Source of the DNA: Pseudomonadota bacterium
GTDB lineage: Bacteria > Pseudomonadota > Gammaproteobacteria > Steroidobacterales > Steroidobacteraceae
Assembly (NCBI GenBank): GCA_018241505.1
Contig: JAFEDS010000037.1
Location: forward strand, 1-64,000
Direction: 5' to 3'
Length of the DNA: 64,000 nt
Below the pieces are notes generated by a model. The model was not told the origin of the DNA. It saw nothing but the letters and a program-made list of their open reading frames with translations, and made no database searches. The position numbers were made by a program, and so were the translations under genes. Positions 21,773 through 30,515 of this stretch are shown here, one piece after another; positions within the stretch are counted from its first letter, which is position 1, and each line of letters opens with the position of its first letter.

Positions 21773-24256
21773 TCATGGATGTGCGTATACGGAGTCGAGT
21801 CCCGACAACCCGCCGAAGCGGTCGCAGAATCGACTGAGCCATTGATCAGGATGGGCGCCGAATTCGGCAATGAGTTGGTCGAGTATCTCGACGGTGGTGG
21901 CGCGCCCCGAGATCACAGCGAGTTCCGGGTCGAAGCCCTTAAGGTCGAGTTGACAAACGGCTGAGTGTCGTCCGCGCTTCAAAAGAAAGCAGCGCGAGCC
22001 AGGCGAAAGCTCCTCCTTGATCAGGTGATATTCGCGCTCGCTGAGCCCGAGGAGGTCAATGTAGTCCTCGCGCGTCGCATCACTCGTTGGGAATAGAATC
22101 TTCGTCGGGCTTTGTTCGATGATAGTTCGGCAGATTGGGCTCTCGCGGACATTGCTTGCACTCTGCGCGGCCGCCATGAAGCAGCCCTCCAACTTTCGCA
22201 TCGTCTGCAGGCTATCTTTGCTCATGGCCGTAAAGGCCGCATCCTGCAACCAGCGAGCGAACTCGTCGACCCAAAACACGAGCCGGCGCCCATCGAGCAG
22301 TTGTTGAACCAGATGAAATATATAGAGCGTGACCGGCGGCCGTGTCGTGTCGTTCTTCAGGAAGTCCGTACCATCGAAGCCGAAGATGGCACTCTGGGCC
22401 ATTCGTGGCACAACAACGTCTTCAGGATTGTCGAAAACCCACGCCTCATCGCCGCCAGTAATCTCGCACCAACGAGACAGCCGCGCGAAAACGCCTTCCG
22501 GACTGGTTGTGTCGAGAAACTCGATCAGTCGCGACAAGCGCCGATGCGCGCGCTCCAACGCAAGGGTTCCATGCAACGCCTGATCGAGATCGGCCTGTTC
22601 GCGTACGCTCAGGAGCGGCATTCCGGGCGGTTGCACCAAAGCACGGAGCCAACTCTTCAAGAATTGAAAGTTGGCCGGGTTGGATTCGAGCTGCAGAGGA
22701 TTGAAGCCGGTGGGACGGCCATTTCGCAGGGTAAGATATTCACCCCCTAATGCCAGGACTAGGATTTGTAGGCCCCGGTCCTTATCGAGGACGATCTGGG
22801 TGACGTTCTGTCTCGTGAGCATCGTGATCAAGAAGCCGATCACGACCGTTTTGCCGGAACCGGTGGGGCCCACAATGAGCGTGTGCCCGATATCCTTGCG
22901 AGTACCTCCATCGGCGTCCTCAGGATCACTCGCGTGCGGCGCGTAGTGGTACGCGGAACCTGAACTGGAAACGAATACCGTCGTGGCTTCACCCCAGTGG
23001 TTACCGTCGGGCCGCCCTGTCGCGTAATTGTGGTAAGGAGAAAACCCGGCAAAGTTGCGCGATGTGATCGGAGCCTTTCTTGGGCGGTGCGTGAACGCGC
23101 CTGGGAGTTGGCCCCAGAAGGTCTCCTCGAGCGCAAGATCCTCCCGCGCAGTCACCAAATGAGCATCCGCCAGCAGGTCGCGAGCCATCGCGACCCGATC
23201 ATTGAGCGCTTTCATTCGCCACGTGTCGCTCCTGGCGATACCGTCCTCGACCGGATCCCCCAGGACGAGCAGGCTGAGGTGGTGGTCGCCCATAACCCAT
23301 TCGCCGCTGGTTAGCGCATCGAGTGCGTCTTTCAACTCTTCAGCCTGTGAGCGCGCAAAGTCGCCGGCATTGGTCAATTGGTTGTATTGACGGGTGAGGA
23401 GCGACTGACTGGTCGCCTTCTTGAGAAAGACAAACGACTGGCTGAGCACCAGTGGAAACGGTGCTGAGAGCAGGCTGTTGAGCACTCCGGGCGCGGTTGG
23501 AGTGGCATACTCTTTGATTCCGAGCATCGCCCCAAGCCGTGTGTGGGTTGCGCTGCGGAATTCGAGGGTTTCGAGTCCAAAGGACGGTCGGACAGTTCCC
23601 AATACTCGATCAAGGGGCGCGCGCGGAAGCGGCATGCTGTGTTGTTCCCCGTCAATTAACCACGAGAGGAACTCCAGCACATGCGAGTAACGCTGTCCGC
23701 CCCTCTGATAGAGGCCCAACAGCTCGGGCTCGTAGTGATTGAGGGCGGCGAGCACGGTCTCACAAAGTTTCTCGCAAGCCTCTACGGCTTCGGCGATCTC
23801 TTGGCGCAGGCCTTCGGAGCGCGTAGTCGTGAGCAGCCGTGCGGCGAGCCCGGTTGCTACGCCTGAAGTCGGCCGATATACCAGCGAAAGATACAGCTCA
23901 TTGCGCATGAGGCGCTGACCTGCAATACGCGCCCGGTACCGCTGGTTGAGCGATGCTGCGAATGCATTGGCAAATTGTCCTGCGGGATAGCTATGCTCTC
24001 GATGCCGGATGAGATGCGTCCAGATCGCCAGGTTGGGGCTGGCGATACTTCGGTAGAGAACATTCCAGCGCTCGTGCCAGGCGTTGAGCTCTGTTGGATC
24101 GGCGCATTCAAAGCTTGCGCCGGAGAGTTGGAGCACTTGCACATAGTGCCCGGCGCGGGTGCGTATCACATTTTCCGATACATGCGCCGTGTAGGGAATG
24201 CGTTGCGAAAGTAGCGGTTCCCGACGTAGAAGAGAGGATGTGCGAATCGGACGCAT
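21773..24256 (-). CDS. virB4: VirB4 type IV secretion ATPase
   Basis: The 827-residue product starts at the ATG at 24256 behind GGGGA. It has an N-terminal CagE/TrbE domain and a C-terminal RecA-like motor with Walker A GPTGSGKT (463-470) and Walker B LVFWVDEFARWL. The length is typical. It powers pilin extraction and channel assembly. It overlaps the upstream virB5 ATG at 21776 by 4 bp if that start is used. Confidence 0.95.
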   Translation of the reverse strand: MRPIRTSSLLRREPLLSQRIPYTAHVSENVIRTRAGHYVQVLQLSGASFECADPTELNAWHERWNVLYRSIASPNLAIWTHLIRHREHSYPAGQFANAFAASLNQRYRARIAGQRLMRNELYLSLVYRPTSGVATGLAARLLTTTRSEGLRQEIAEAVEACEKLCETVLAALNHYEPELLGLYQRGGQRYSHVLEFLSWLIDGEQHSMPLPRAPLDRVLGTVRPSFGLETLEFRSATHTRLGAMLGIKEYATPTAPGVLNSLLSAPFPLVLSQSFVFLKKATSQSLLTRQYNQLTNAGDFARSQAEELKDALDALTSGEWVMGDHHLSLLVLGDPVEDGIARSDTWRMKALNDRVAMARDLLADAHLVTAREDLALEETFWGQLPGAFTHRPRKAPITSRNFAGFSPYHNYATGRPDGNHWGEATTVFVSSSGSAYHYAPHASDPEDADGGTRKDIGHTLIVGPTGSGKTVVIGFLITMLTRQNVTQIVLDKDRGLQILVLALGGEYLTLRNGRPTGFNPLQLESNPANFQFLKSWLRALVQPPGMPLLSVREQADLDQALHGTLALERAHRRLSRLIEFLDTTSPEGVFARLSRWCEITGGDEAWVFDNPEDVVVPRMAQSAIFGFDGTDFLKNDTTRPPVTLYIFHLVQQLLDGRRLVFWVDEFARWLQDAAFTAMSKDSLQTMRKLEGCFMAAAQSASNVRESPICRTIIEQSPTKILFPTSDATREDYIDLLGLSEREYHLIKEELSPGSRCFLLKRGRHSAVCQLDLKGFDPELAVISGRATTVEILDQLIAEFGAHPDQWLSRFCDRFGGLSGLDSVYAHP

Positions 24257-24268
24257 GATGTGATTCCC

Positions 24269-24631
24269 CTAAACTCGGGCAAAGGGGCGAGCACGGCGAC
24301 GTCCGCGGCGCGATGGGAGGTCCAACTCGACAGGACTATAGGTACTGGCTCGCCAGAACGAGTAGGTTGAGAGCAGCGCCGGCAACCGTGTGCGACACCA
24401 CGCGAAGGCGAGCTCGAAGAATTTCGGATCGCGCGAGCAGAGCAACGCGCTCAGACCATGAATAGGGACTGCGATCAGGAACGTCAGGAGATTCTTGGTC
24501 ATCAAGAATATCTCCATTGTGCAGACCATGTTGAGTATCAATGCGGCGTATGTAACTCCCCACCGCATCGGCGGGCGGGTCGCGCCCAAGAAGACTGGAT
24601 CGAGGATGATCTCACGTTCGCTGTCACTCAT
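24269..24631 (-). CDS. virB3: VirB3 inner-membrane protein
   Basis: The 120-residue product starts at the ATG at 24631. The N-terminal motif DPVFLGATRPPMRWGV is diagnostic of VirB3/TrbD. Two hydrophobic segments follow (YAALILNMVCTMEIFLM and LLTFLIAVPIHGLSALL). It lies between virB2 and virB4 with short gaps of 14 and 12 bp. It assists VirB4 at the inner membrane. Confidence 0.93.
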   Translation of the reverse strand: MSDSEREIILDPVFLGATRPPMRWGVTYAALILNMVCTMEIFLMTKNLLTFLIAVPIHGLSALLCSRDPKFFELAFAWCRTRLPALLSTYSFWRASTYSPVELDLPSRRGRRRARPFARV

Positions 24632-24645
24632 AACGCCCACCCTGC

Positions 24646-24957
24646 CTAGACTCCAAAGACACCACGTGCCCAGGTCACAATCTGCGGCGCGCCGAAGATG
24701 ACGCCAATTCCGACGAGTGCACCGATCGGCCAACCCCACGAAATTCGGCCGGTCATTGCGACGACAGCAAGCACCATCACTGCCAATGCGGCGACTGGTG
24801 TCGCGATGGCGGTCAGATTCGTAACAAGGCTCTCGGCACCTGTTTGAAAGGGCGATGCTTGTGCAAGAGCCAGTTGCGGCAGCGTAGCCGCTGCGGCGAA
24901 CGCAATCGTGTGCCGGAAACGCTCTGCGATACGTGCCCGTTTATCACTGTGAGACAT
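24646..24957 (-). CDS. virB2: VirB2/TrbC major pilin
   Basis: The 103-residue product starts at the ATG at 24957 (AGGGAG). The long signal peptide ends LALAQASP. The mature pilin is two hydrophobic helices (AIATPVAALAVMVLAVVAM and WPIGALVGIGVIFGAP) with a short loop, the standard VirB2 layout. It is the first gene of the secretion operon; the promoter presumably lies in 24958-25204, which it shares with the divergent gene at 25205. Confidence 0.93.
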   Translation of the reverse strand: MSHSDKRARIAERFRHTIAFAAAATLPQLALAQASPFQTGAESLVTNLTAIATPVAALAVMVLAVVAMTGRISWGWPIGALVGIGVIFGAPQIVTWARGVFGV

Positions 24958-25204
24958 AGCCGCTCCCTGATGGAGGTGGTTGGAGTCTCGGTTTGGGGCG
25001 ATGGATCGCGAGGAGTCGCGAGTCGTACCGTCACCGAGTACGGCTCTATAGAATCATCGAAGAAGTTTGGCCTCGATCAATGAAGGTGCCGCGTTTGCGC
25101 ATTCATAGGTGTCGCAGGGTTGCACGTGAGACGAGTTGCGATTACCCGCGACTCCCTGCAACATGTTTATCTTCCGTTCTGAGCCGGAAGACCGGAGTCG
25201 TCAC

Positions 25205-25516
25205 ATGAATGCATCATATGACTCGATACTGGTGCGCCGAGGGATCGCATTGGTGGCCACGGTCGTCGAGTTGACGGTGTGGACGCTGTTACATCTTTCG
25301 CGCTTACTCCTGCTGGGGGTTCTCGCAATCTGCGAGCCGATCGTGAGAGTGGCGCTTTCGCTACTCTCGCTCGGCGGATTGTTCACAGCAGGGTTGTATT
25401 ATTTCGGGGGCTCACCAGGACTGAAAGTCTCGTATGGGATCCTGCTCGCATTTTCTGCCTGCTGCGCACTCGCCTTGGCACTGTATGAGGCGCTCCTTGG
25501 CATGCTGGAGCGCTAG
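25205..25516 (+). CDS. Small integral membrane protein divergent from virB2
   Basis: The 103-residue product starts at the ATG at 25205 with CGGAG 9 nt upstream. Three hydrophobic segments are apparent (VELTVWTLLHLSRLLLLGVL, SLGGLFTAGLYYF, ILLAFSACCALALALYEALL). There is no known domain. It is transcribed away from the virB operon across a 247-bp shared intergenic region. A role in transfer or entry exclusion would fit the size and location but is a guess. Confidence 0.65.
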   Translation: MNASYDSILVRRGIALVATVVELTVWTLLHLSRLLLLGVLAICEPIVRVALSLLSLGGLFTAGLYYFGGSPGLKVSYGILLAFSACCALALALYEALLGMLER

Positions 25517-25547
25517 CTCAGAGAGCCGGGCCGGCCGCTAGGGTTCG

Positions 25548-25841
25548 TTACCCGTGTCCAAGCCCTGCAGTTCCCGGCTCACAGCACTCGATTGCGATGC
25601 ATACGCGCTCGTCGCCGCGATCGGCAAAGCAGAACGAGCAGTAGTGAGGGATGTCCTCGACGCGCCATCCTTCTGCAACTTTACGGGCGCGCTCGACGCT
25701 CAAGGCATCGCGTAGATCGGCGCCGGGCCATAACTCTCTGTATTCCAGCGTCCGGCTACATCGGTCGCGTATTACGAGCCAACGCGGCTCTTTAACAGGA
25801 TTGAGGGGGTCTGTCCGCCCGTGTCGATGTAGAGGTGGCAT
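25548..25841 (-). CDS. Conserved ICE/plasmid hypothetical protein
   Basis: The 97-residue product is convergent with the preceding gene. From the ATG at 25841 (weak GGA site) it reads WLVIRDR, then EYRELWPGADLRDALSVERARKVAEGWRVEDIP in separate blocks, ending in a Cys-containing strand (CSFCFADRGDERVCIAIE). I recall similar proteins from Xanthomonas mobile elements, with a beta strand, an LRxxL helix, a DGWxxExIP motif and an Fxxx(R/K) strand, but no function. Confidence 0.55.
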   Translation of the reverse strand: MPPLHRHGRTDPLNPVKEPRWLVIRDRCSRTLEYRELWPGADLRDALSVERARKVAEGWRVEDIPHYCSFCFADRGDERVCIAIECCEPGTAGLGHG

Positions 25842-26024
25842 GGGTCCAAAGAATGCCCCACTCCTACATATCCTCAGCAAGCCTTAGTGGTATTTACTGG
25901 ATGAAGAGCCGCCCCAGGCACGTGCCTACCAGTCGTTCTCCATCCCCAAGTCGGCCCAGATATGACCAAAATGGAGGTATCGAGGTTTTCTGATTAACTG
26001 CTGCGTCCGTTTTGGAGGCAGCAA

Positions 26025-26558
26025 TTGACCCGACGCTCTAGTGCGCAGCAGAAAGCGGTACGAGCCGCCTTCGTCGCTATGCGGAACGCGACGAAGCTCA
26101 ATCAGCGCGAATTCTCCGCCCGCCTGGGGCGAAATAATAGTTTCGTTTGGCGTATGGAGGTCGGAGAGCGGCGCGCGCAGGTGATCGAGCTGATCGAGAC
26201 CGCTTGGGCAACGGGTTTCTCGCCGCCATCTGTGATCGAGCACATCGAGTCGGGCCGACCTTTGGTTGTACAAGCCGAGAGCCGAATCGAGATCCCCATC
26301 GGGTCGCGTCTCCGCGCATTCATGGCCCGAACGCTCATCGAGGAGATCGTTAAGGCCCGAGAGGCTGCCGAAGAGAGCAGACGCGGGCTCAGCGCCACAA
26401 TCGGCCGCTCCGACTCATATACCTGGAAGATCGAGAACAGAAAGCGACTGGAAGTCATCGAATTCCTGACGCTCGCCTCTGCATTGGCATTCAATGCGGC
26501 AGACGTAGTGGCAACCGTCGCGCGGGCGACCATTGCACGAGCCACTGCCGACGGATAA
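26025..26558 (+). CDS. Tandem-HTH XRE-like regulator
   Basis: The 177-residue product starts with TTG at 26025, supported by GGAGG 7 nt upstream. It is an internal duplication. Residues about 10-75 contain LNQREFSARLGRNNSFVWRM then VIELIE, and residues about 105-165 contain RRGLSATIGRSDSYTWKI then VIEFLT. Both halves have the pattern (R/G)LGR-N/S-x-S-(F/Y)-x-W-(R/K)-(M/I)-E, typical of XRE helix-turn-helix domains. A protein with two DNA-reading heads may bridge two operator half-sites. It may control the transfer genes or the divergent intergenic region. Confidence 0.7.
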   Translation: MTRRSSAQQKAVRAAFVAMRNATKLNQREFSARLGRNNSFVWRMEVGERRAQVIELIETAWATGFSPPSVIEHIESGRPLVVQAESRIEIPIGSRLRAFMARTLIEEIVKAREAAEESRRGLSATIGRSDSYTWKIENRKRLEVIEFLTLASALAFNAADVVATVARATIARATADG

Positions 26559-27364
26559 GGCGCAGGCAGGTCTCTCCCCGTGACCCTGCCGCATTGACGG
26601 TACGTTCCTACCGGTTTGGGTGCCCTGTTATCAGCAAGGGCAATTCCCGATGACCATTGGTAGAAGGTATGTTATGTGTTGTTGCATATTATGCACAACA
26701 AACCGATGAGATTCACTGACTCGCCGATTCAACGTCGATCAAGGTCAGCTCGCGGGGTACGGCGGGCTGCGCGTAGGCTTGGCTCAGCGTGGGTCGTCGT
26801 TTCGCTCTTTTAGTTTGACAGCCACCCAGCGACCTGACTGACTCGACTTCTGCAGCGCGGAGTGTCGCTGAGCAGCCCGGGTCAGGTTTGCCACGGCGAG
26901 AAATGACGCCACGGCGCACCAGCCGGATCGCTGTGACGAATCGTCAACATGCGCCGTTCATCGTCCTTGTGCGCAAATATACAGGGGTACGTCGGATCAT
27001 TCTCGATGGTGCACCCCTCGGCGCGATGGCAATCGACCACGTTGAGAAAAGCCCGCTTGAGATTCGTCCCGACAGCCAACACGGCGATCGATACGATGGC
27101 TCCCCCCGACCGTACTCACCACCAACCATTGAGTTCTCCCGGTATCGAGAAACGGGTCGGACTGTGCGCGTCGTCGAATCATTCTCCAAGGTTAGTCGTT
27201 TTTCCGTGTGCACAACCTGTGAGTTACGTCTGGATCGAGCGGCTGGACTGGACTATTGCCCCTCGGCGCTCGACATACAATGGCACGATGGCTCAAACAC
27301 TGGATGACTCAATCACCAGGGCGCGCAAACTCATCAGAACTATCGCCTCCGGTTCTTCTGACGA
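26559..27364. other. Gene-poor spacer with a near-palindrome
   Basis: This stretch of about 800 bp has no convincing gene apart from a weak 66-codon candidate at 26882-27082. It is more AT-rich around 26660-26710, where TGTTGTTGCATA and TATGCACAACA (26677-26700) form a near-perfect palindrome with one extra T. This could be an operator or a recombination site. No integrase is nearby. Confidence 0.45.
26882..27082 (-). CDS. Possible small hypothetical protein
   Basis: A 66-codon reading frame with GTG start and strong G/C preference at third positions. It encodes LNVVDCHRAEGCTIENDP and a His/Trp-containing tail. There is no good ribosome binding site at the right distance. Coding status is uncertain. 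Confidence 0.25.
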   Translation of the reverse strand: MLAVGTNLKRAFLNVVDCHRAEGCTIENDPTYPCIFAHKDDERRMLTIRHSDPAGAPWRHFSPWQT

Positions 27365-28345
27365 CTAATGACAATAGGACCGGGAGTGATCGGGGGGTAT
27401 AATGAAATACCGATCACGTGCTACAGTAGCTCCCTGCGTGACAGCCCAACAGGCAAACCGCGCGAGCGCGCGTTGCCGTGACACATCTTCCGCTATAAAT
27501 TGCCCAATCTGCAGAGAACTCAGACTGAACATCGGCCAACCTTCGGTGCCCGTCGAATGGACCGCAGCACGGATTGAATCATGCGTTGCCCGAACGCTGC
27601 GCTCGCCGCCAACATCCAATGTGATATCGCGCAAACGATGTTGGCGCACATAGAAATAGTCGGCGTATCCGATGGAGAAGCGCGTTCGCTGCACGAGAGA
27701 GGCCACGCCCTCGTTACCTGTGCCGCCGACGCCGATTGGCCATTTTGGCCGGACGGACATGCCCACTTGAAATCGCCAAAGGTTACTCTCGTTTGCCAGA
27801 TACCTCGTCAAGACCTGAGAACCACTGGACACATCGCTTCGATGAACGACGGTGATGTTCGCATTCGGCAAAGCCGTCGCCGGGTTCAATCTCTGGATCG
27901 CATCGTCATTCCAGTTCCGTATCCGCCCCAGATAGATGTCCGCTAGCACCGTTCCACTGAGCCGCAACCGGCCTGCCGCAATACCGTCGATGTTAGCTAT
28001 CGGTACGATGCCGCCGATCACCAACGGGTACCGCCCAGGTTCGGCCGCCGCCGCTGAGAGCGTTTCCGGGGCATCCGAAACTACGAAGTCTGCTCTTCGT
28101 GCCGTTATGGGCAACTCTGCGCCGGGTGTCGCGTTCTCGTATTCGACACGTTCATCGGTCACTTCCTCATACGCTCGGGTCCATACCTCCAAGATGGGTG
28201 ATGCGAAGGTGGTGCCGACGCCCCGCAGCGGAGTCTGCGCACGGACTGGTACAACCCACGTGGCGACGCACAGAGTCGCCAGGATTCCAAACGGAACTCG
28301 ACTGCAATCACGCTGACAACCGGCTCTTGTTTCGTATTTGTTCAC
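27365..28345 (-). CDS. Orphan PstS-like periplasmic substrate-binding protein
   Basis: The 326-residue product starts at GTG 28345, with the signal peptide ending VPVRAQTP. It opens with GVGTTFASPILEVWTRAY, the phosphate-binding-protein-like N-terminus (GxGxxFxxPxxxxW). ENATPGAELPITARRADFVVSDAP and VVHRSDVSSGSQVLTRYL keep the ligand-loop pattern. No pstCAB or phoU is nearby, so it is not part of a complete phosphate ABC operon. It may be arsenate/phosphate-related cargo or a sensor. The ligand is unproven. Confidence 0.75.
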   Translation of the reverse strand: MNKYETRAGCQRDCSRVPFGILATLCVATWVVPVRAQTPLRGVGTTFASPILEVWTRAYEEVTDERVEYENATPGAELPITARRADFVVSDAPETLSAAAAEPGRYPLVIGGIVPIANIDGIAAGRLRLSGTVLADIYLGRIRNWNDDAIQRLNPATALPNANITVVHRSDVSSGSQVLTRYLANESNLWRFQVGMSVRPKWPIGVGGTGNEGVASLVQRTRFSIGYADYFYVRQHRLRDITLDVGGERSVRATHDSIRAAVHSTGTEGWPMFSLSSLQIGQFIAEDVSRQRALARFACWAVTQGATVARDRYFIIPPDHSRSYCH

Positions 28346-28369
28346 CTGAAGTCTACGCCGTCGCCATCC

Positions 28370-28813
28370 CTAGATTTTCCCGGCAGTCGCTTTGATGAAA
28401 GACCCTGCTCTCAAGGTGACAAACATGACCACCGCCAGGACGATCGCGATGTCATAAAGTCCATAGCCAACGGCCGCGCCGAGTACCCCTGTGCCCCACA
28501 AACTGGCCGCCGTCGCCGTACCGGAGGTTCGATCCGATTGTTTCAGAATGGCACCTCCACCGATAAACCCCATCCCGGTAATGAGCCCCTCCAAAACACG
28601 AGCATGTCCAACATTGGTGATACCGAGCACACTGATCCCAACGAGTACAAAACCACAACATGCCATAGCGACCAACGGGAAGGTGCGAATGCCGGCGCTG
28701 CGCTCGGCTCGTTCCCGATCCCATCCGATCGGCAGTGCCAGCACGAAGGCGATGGCGAGATCCATCAAATGTCGACCCACCTCCGACCAGGCAAAGCTCA
28801 TCATTGACAACAT
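28370..28813 (-). CDS. MgtC/SapB-family membrane protein (copy 1)
   Basis: A membrane protein of about 147 residues with four hydrophobic segments. It carries the family signature IGWDRERAERSAGIRTFPLVAM, GLITGMGFIGGGAILK and GTATAASLWGTGVLGAAVG in separate blocks. I place the start at the ATG at 28813 because this aligns it with the second MgtC copy; a GTG at 28864 would add 17 residues. MgtC proteins bear on magnesium limitation and F-type ATPase in pathogens. In metal islands the role is unclear. It is divergent from the ZIP transporter gene. Confidence 0.85.
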   Translation of the reverse strand: MLSMMSFAWSEVGRHLMDLAIAFVLALPIGWDRERAERSAGIRTFPLVAMACCGFVLVGISVLGITNVGHARVLEGLITGMGFIGGGAILKQSDRTSGTATAASLWGTGVLGAAVGYGLYDIAIVLAVVMFVTLRAGSFIKATAGKI

Positions 28814-28957
28814 CCCCGCATCAGTCGGCCACACTTTGATTGCAAACGATTCCACTATCCACACCCCCGGTGGGGTATGCTCATCACGCGCTCACATTGT
28901 CTTTCAAACCCGATAGCTTCGGGCGAAACGCTTCGCTCACAGGACACTCCACTCGTC

Positions 28958-29659
28958 ATGAGCTCAATCGAATTCACGATTGTACCTGTTGTGGCGATGA
29001 TCCTCGGGGGTGCTTTGACGCTTCTGAGGACGCCCGGTTCCGGGTTTACGAGCGCAATGCAACACTTGGCAGCAGGTGTCGTGTTCGCAGCGGCCGCCAC
29101 GGAGATTCTTCCGCAGGTTTTGCACGGCACTGCGCCGGTCGCCACCCTCGTAGGCGGCGCCTGCGGGGTAGCGGTCATGCTGGGAATTAAGTCGCTGGAG
29201 GCGCGTGCCCAAGGACCTGCCGCGCTTCTAGCTGCCGTCAGTATCGATATTTGGATCGACGGACTGGTGCTGGGACTGTCATTCATCGCCGGCGCCCAGG
29301 CGGGTCTGCTGTTGACCATCGCACTCACCCTCGAAGTGGCCTTTTTAGGCGTTACCCTGACCGGCGAGCTCCGTGAGACAGTGGCGAGTCGGGGACGCAT
29401 CCTGCGAATCCTCAGCGCACTCGCTCTGCTGTTGCCATTGGGCGCGCTGATGGCCGCACCCTTGGCGACACTGCCGCCCGTTGTGGTCACAGGCTGCTTG
29501 AGTTTCGGACTGATCGCCCTCTTGTATCTCGTCACCGAGGAGCTGTTGGTCGAAGCCCACGAAAAGCCGGACAGTCCGCTCATCACCGCCATGTTCTTTG
29601 TTGGCTTCCTGGGCTTGATGCTGTTGGAAGAACTCATATCCCCGAGCCCGGGTGGCTGA
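28958..29659 (+). CDS. ZIP-family metal transporter
   Basis: The 233-residue membrane protein starts at the ATG at 28958; the ribosome site is weak (AGGA at 13 nt). Seven or so hydrophobic segments are visible. HLAAGVVFAAAATEILPQV matches the first conserved ZIP helix with a His and Glu. SIDIWIDGLVLGLSF and TLEVAFLGVTLTGEL match the metal-site helices, though the usual HxxxD/E is partly replaced (D-I-W-I-D). ZIP proteins import zinc or other divalent cations, which is counterintuitive next to efflux genes, but some members work in the opposite direction. Confidence 0.8.
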   Translation: MSSIEFTIVPVVAMILGGALTLLRTPGSGFTSAMQHLAAGVVFAAAATEILPQVLHGTAPVATLVGGACGVAVMLGIKSLEARAQGPAALLAAVSIDIWIDGLVLGLSFIAGAQAGLLLTIALTLEVAFLGVTLTGELRETVASRGRILRILSALALLLPLGALMAAPLATLPPVVVTGCLSFGLIALLYLVTEELLVEAHEKPDSPLITAMFFVGFLGLMLLEELISPSPGG

Positions 29660-29701
29660 GGGAGTGCTGGCGTAAGCCAACGTCGCTCGACGAACGGAAA
29701 C

Positions 29702-29953
29702 TCATCGGGCCGTACCACAACCCGAGCAGAATTTGGCGCCCGCCTGAAGAACGCCATCACAGCTCGTGCACTTCGCAGGCGCGAGTGACGTTCCGCATTG
29801 GGGACAGAAGCGATTCGATACGAGATTGCCAGCACCGCATCCTGAGCAGGCGATGCCAGGACTGCTCGCGGCGGCGCCATGAGTTGGCGGTCCGTACGCA
29901 TGATGCCCTCCCCCGCCGTGATGGCCGCCGAGCAGCCTATCCAAAATCCCCAT
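29702..29953 (-). CDS. Small Gly/His-rich double zinc-ribbon protein
   Basis: The 83-residue product starts at the ATG at 29953 (GGAG, 10 nt). The N-terminal GGHHGGGGHHAYGPP segment is a metal-chelating stretch. The C-terminal half has four CxxC knuckles (CSGCG, CPQCG, CTSCD, CSGCG), enough for two zinc ribbons. There is no signal peptide. Placed at the end of the czc cluster, it is probably a cytoplasmic metal-binding or regulatory protein; the exact role is unknown. Confidence 0.7.
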   Translation of the reverse strand: MGILDRLLGGHHGGGGHHAYGPPTHGAAASSPGIACSGCGAGNLVSNRFCPQCGTSLAPAKCTSCDGVLQAGAKFCSGCGTAR

Positions 29954-29990
29954 GTGCGTTGGCTCCTGTATCAGGCGAGTTATATTGATC

Positions 29991-30515
29991 TCAGCGTCGA
30001 TACCAGACAGACGAAGTAACGCCGTTGCGATCGAGCAGCAGAACAGGACTCTCATAATCGACGACATTCGTATGCGATTGCGCCGCATTCCAGGCCGCTT
30101 GTGTGACGAGGCCGCGGGATGCCGGTCGATGAATGGCCAGATCGCGCACAGCCTCGCCGGCGACGTGGCCTTCGAGAACATAATTCAGATAGATTCCCAA
30201 ATGACAGCCATTGAGGGCGGCCGGAATCTGCAGCTCATTGCGTATCTTTCGCAGTGTGTTGGTGGTGGATACGCGCACCACGAACCCTTGTTGTTCCAGC
30301 AGCCGGATCCACCCCGGCGCACAGGTGCAGTGCCGCGATTGATAAACATCCACCACGTTCTCGGCCTTGGGCGGGAACAATCGATACCAGCCGAACCCCA
30401 CCCCCACCGTAATCGCACCGACCAAAGAAGCGACGATGACGAGTGCCGGTGCTCGCCGCCATCGTGCGGCGGGTGTTTCAATCGTCGGGTGCCGCGGAGC
30501 ACGAACCCGCTTCAC
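29991..30515 (-). CDS. DUF411-type metal-binding membrane-anchored protein
   Basis: The 174-residue product starts with GTG at 30515 in a GTGA overlap with the czcD stop. One membrane anchor (ALVIVASLVGAITVGVGFGW) precedes a DUF411 domain: VDVYQSRHCTCAPGW, LLEQQGFVV, GCHLGIYLNYVLEGHVAGEAV, HRPASRGL. The usual CGCC is CTCA here, so one Cys pair is altered. DUF411 proteins accompany copper and other metal-resistance operons as periplasmic metal binders. Confidence 0.8.
   Translation of the reverse strand: MKRVRAPRHPTIETPAARWRRAPALVIVASLVGAITVGVGFGWYRLFPPKAENVVDVYQSRHCTCAPGWIRLLEQQGFVVRVSTTNTLRKIRNELQIPAALNGCHLGIYLNYVLEGHVAGEAVRDLAIHRPASRGLVTQAAWNAAQSHTNVVDYESPVLLLDRNGVTSSVWYRR

Noticed and set aside
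26677-26700. XerCD dif-like site
   Set aside because: The palindrome lacks the 6-bp centre and the standard XerC/XerD half-site sequences.
28958-29659. Reading the ZIP-like protein as an exporter of the CzcD type
   Set aside because: Helix pattern and conserved blocks are those of ZIP, with no HxxxD of CDF proteins.
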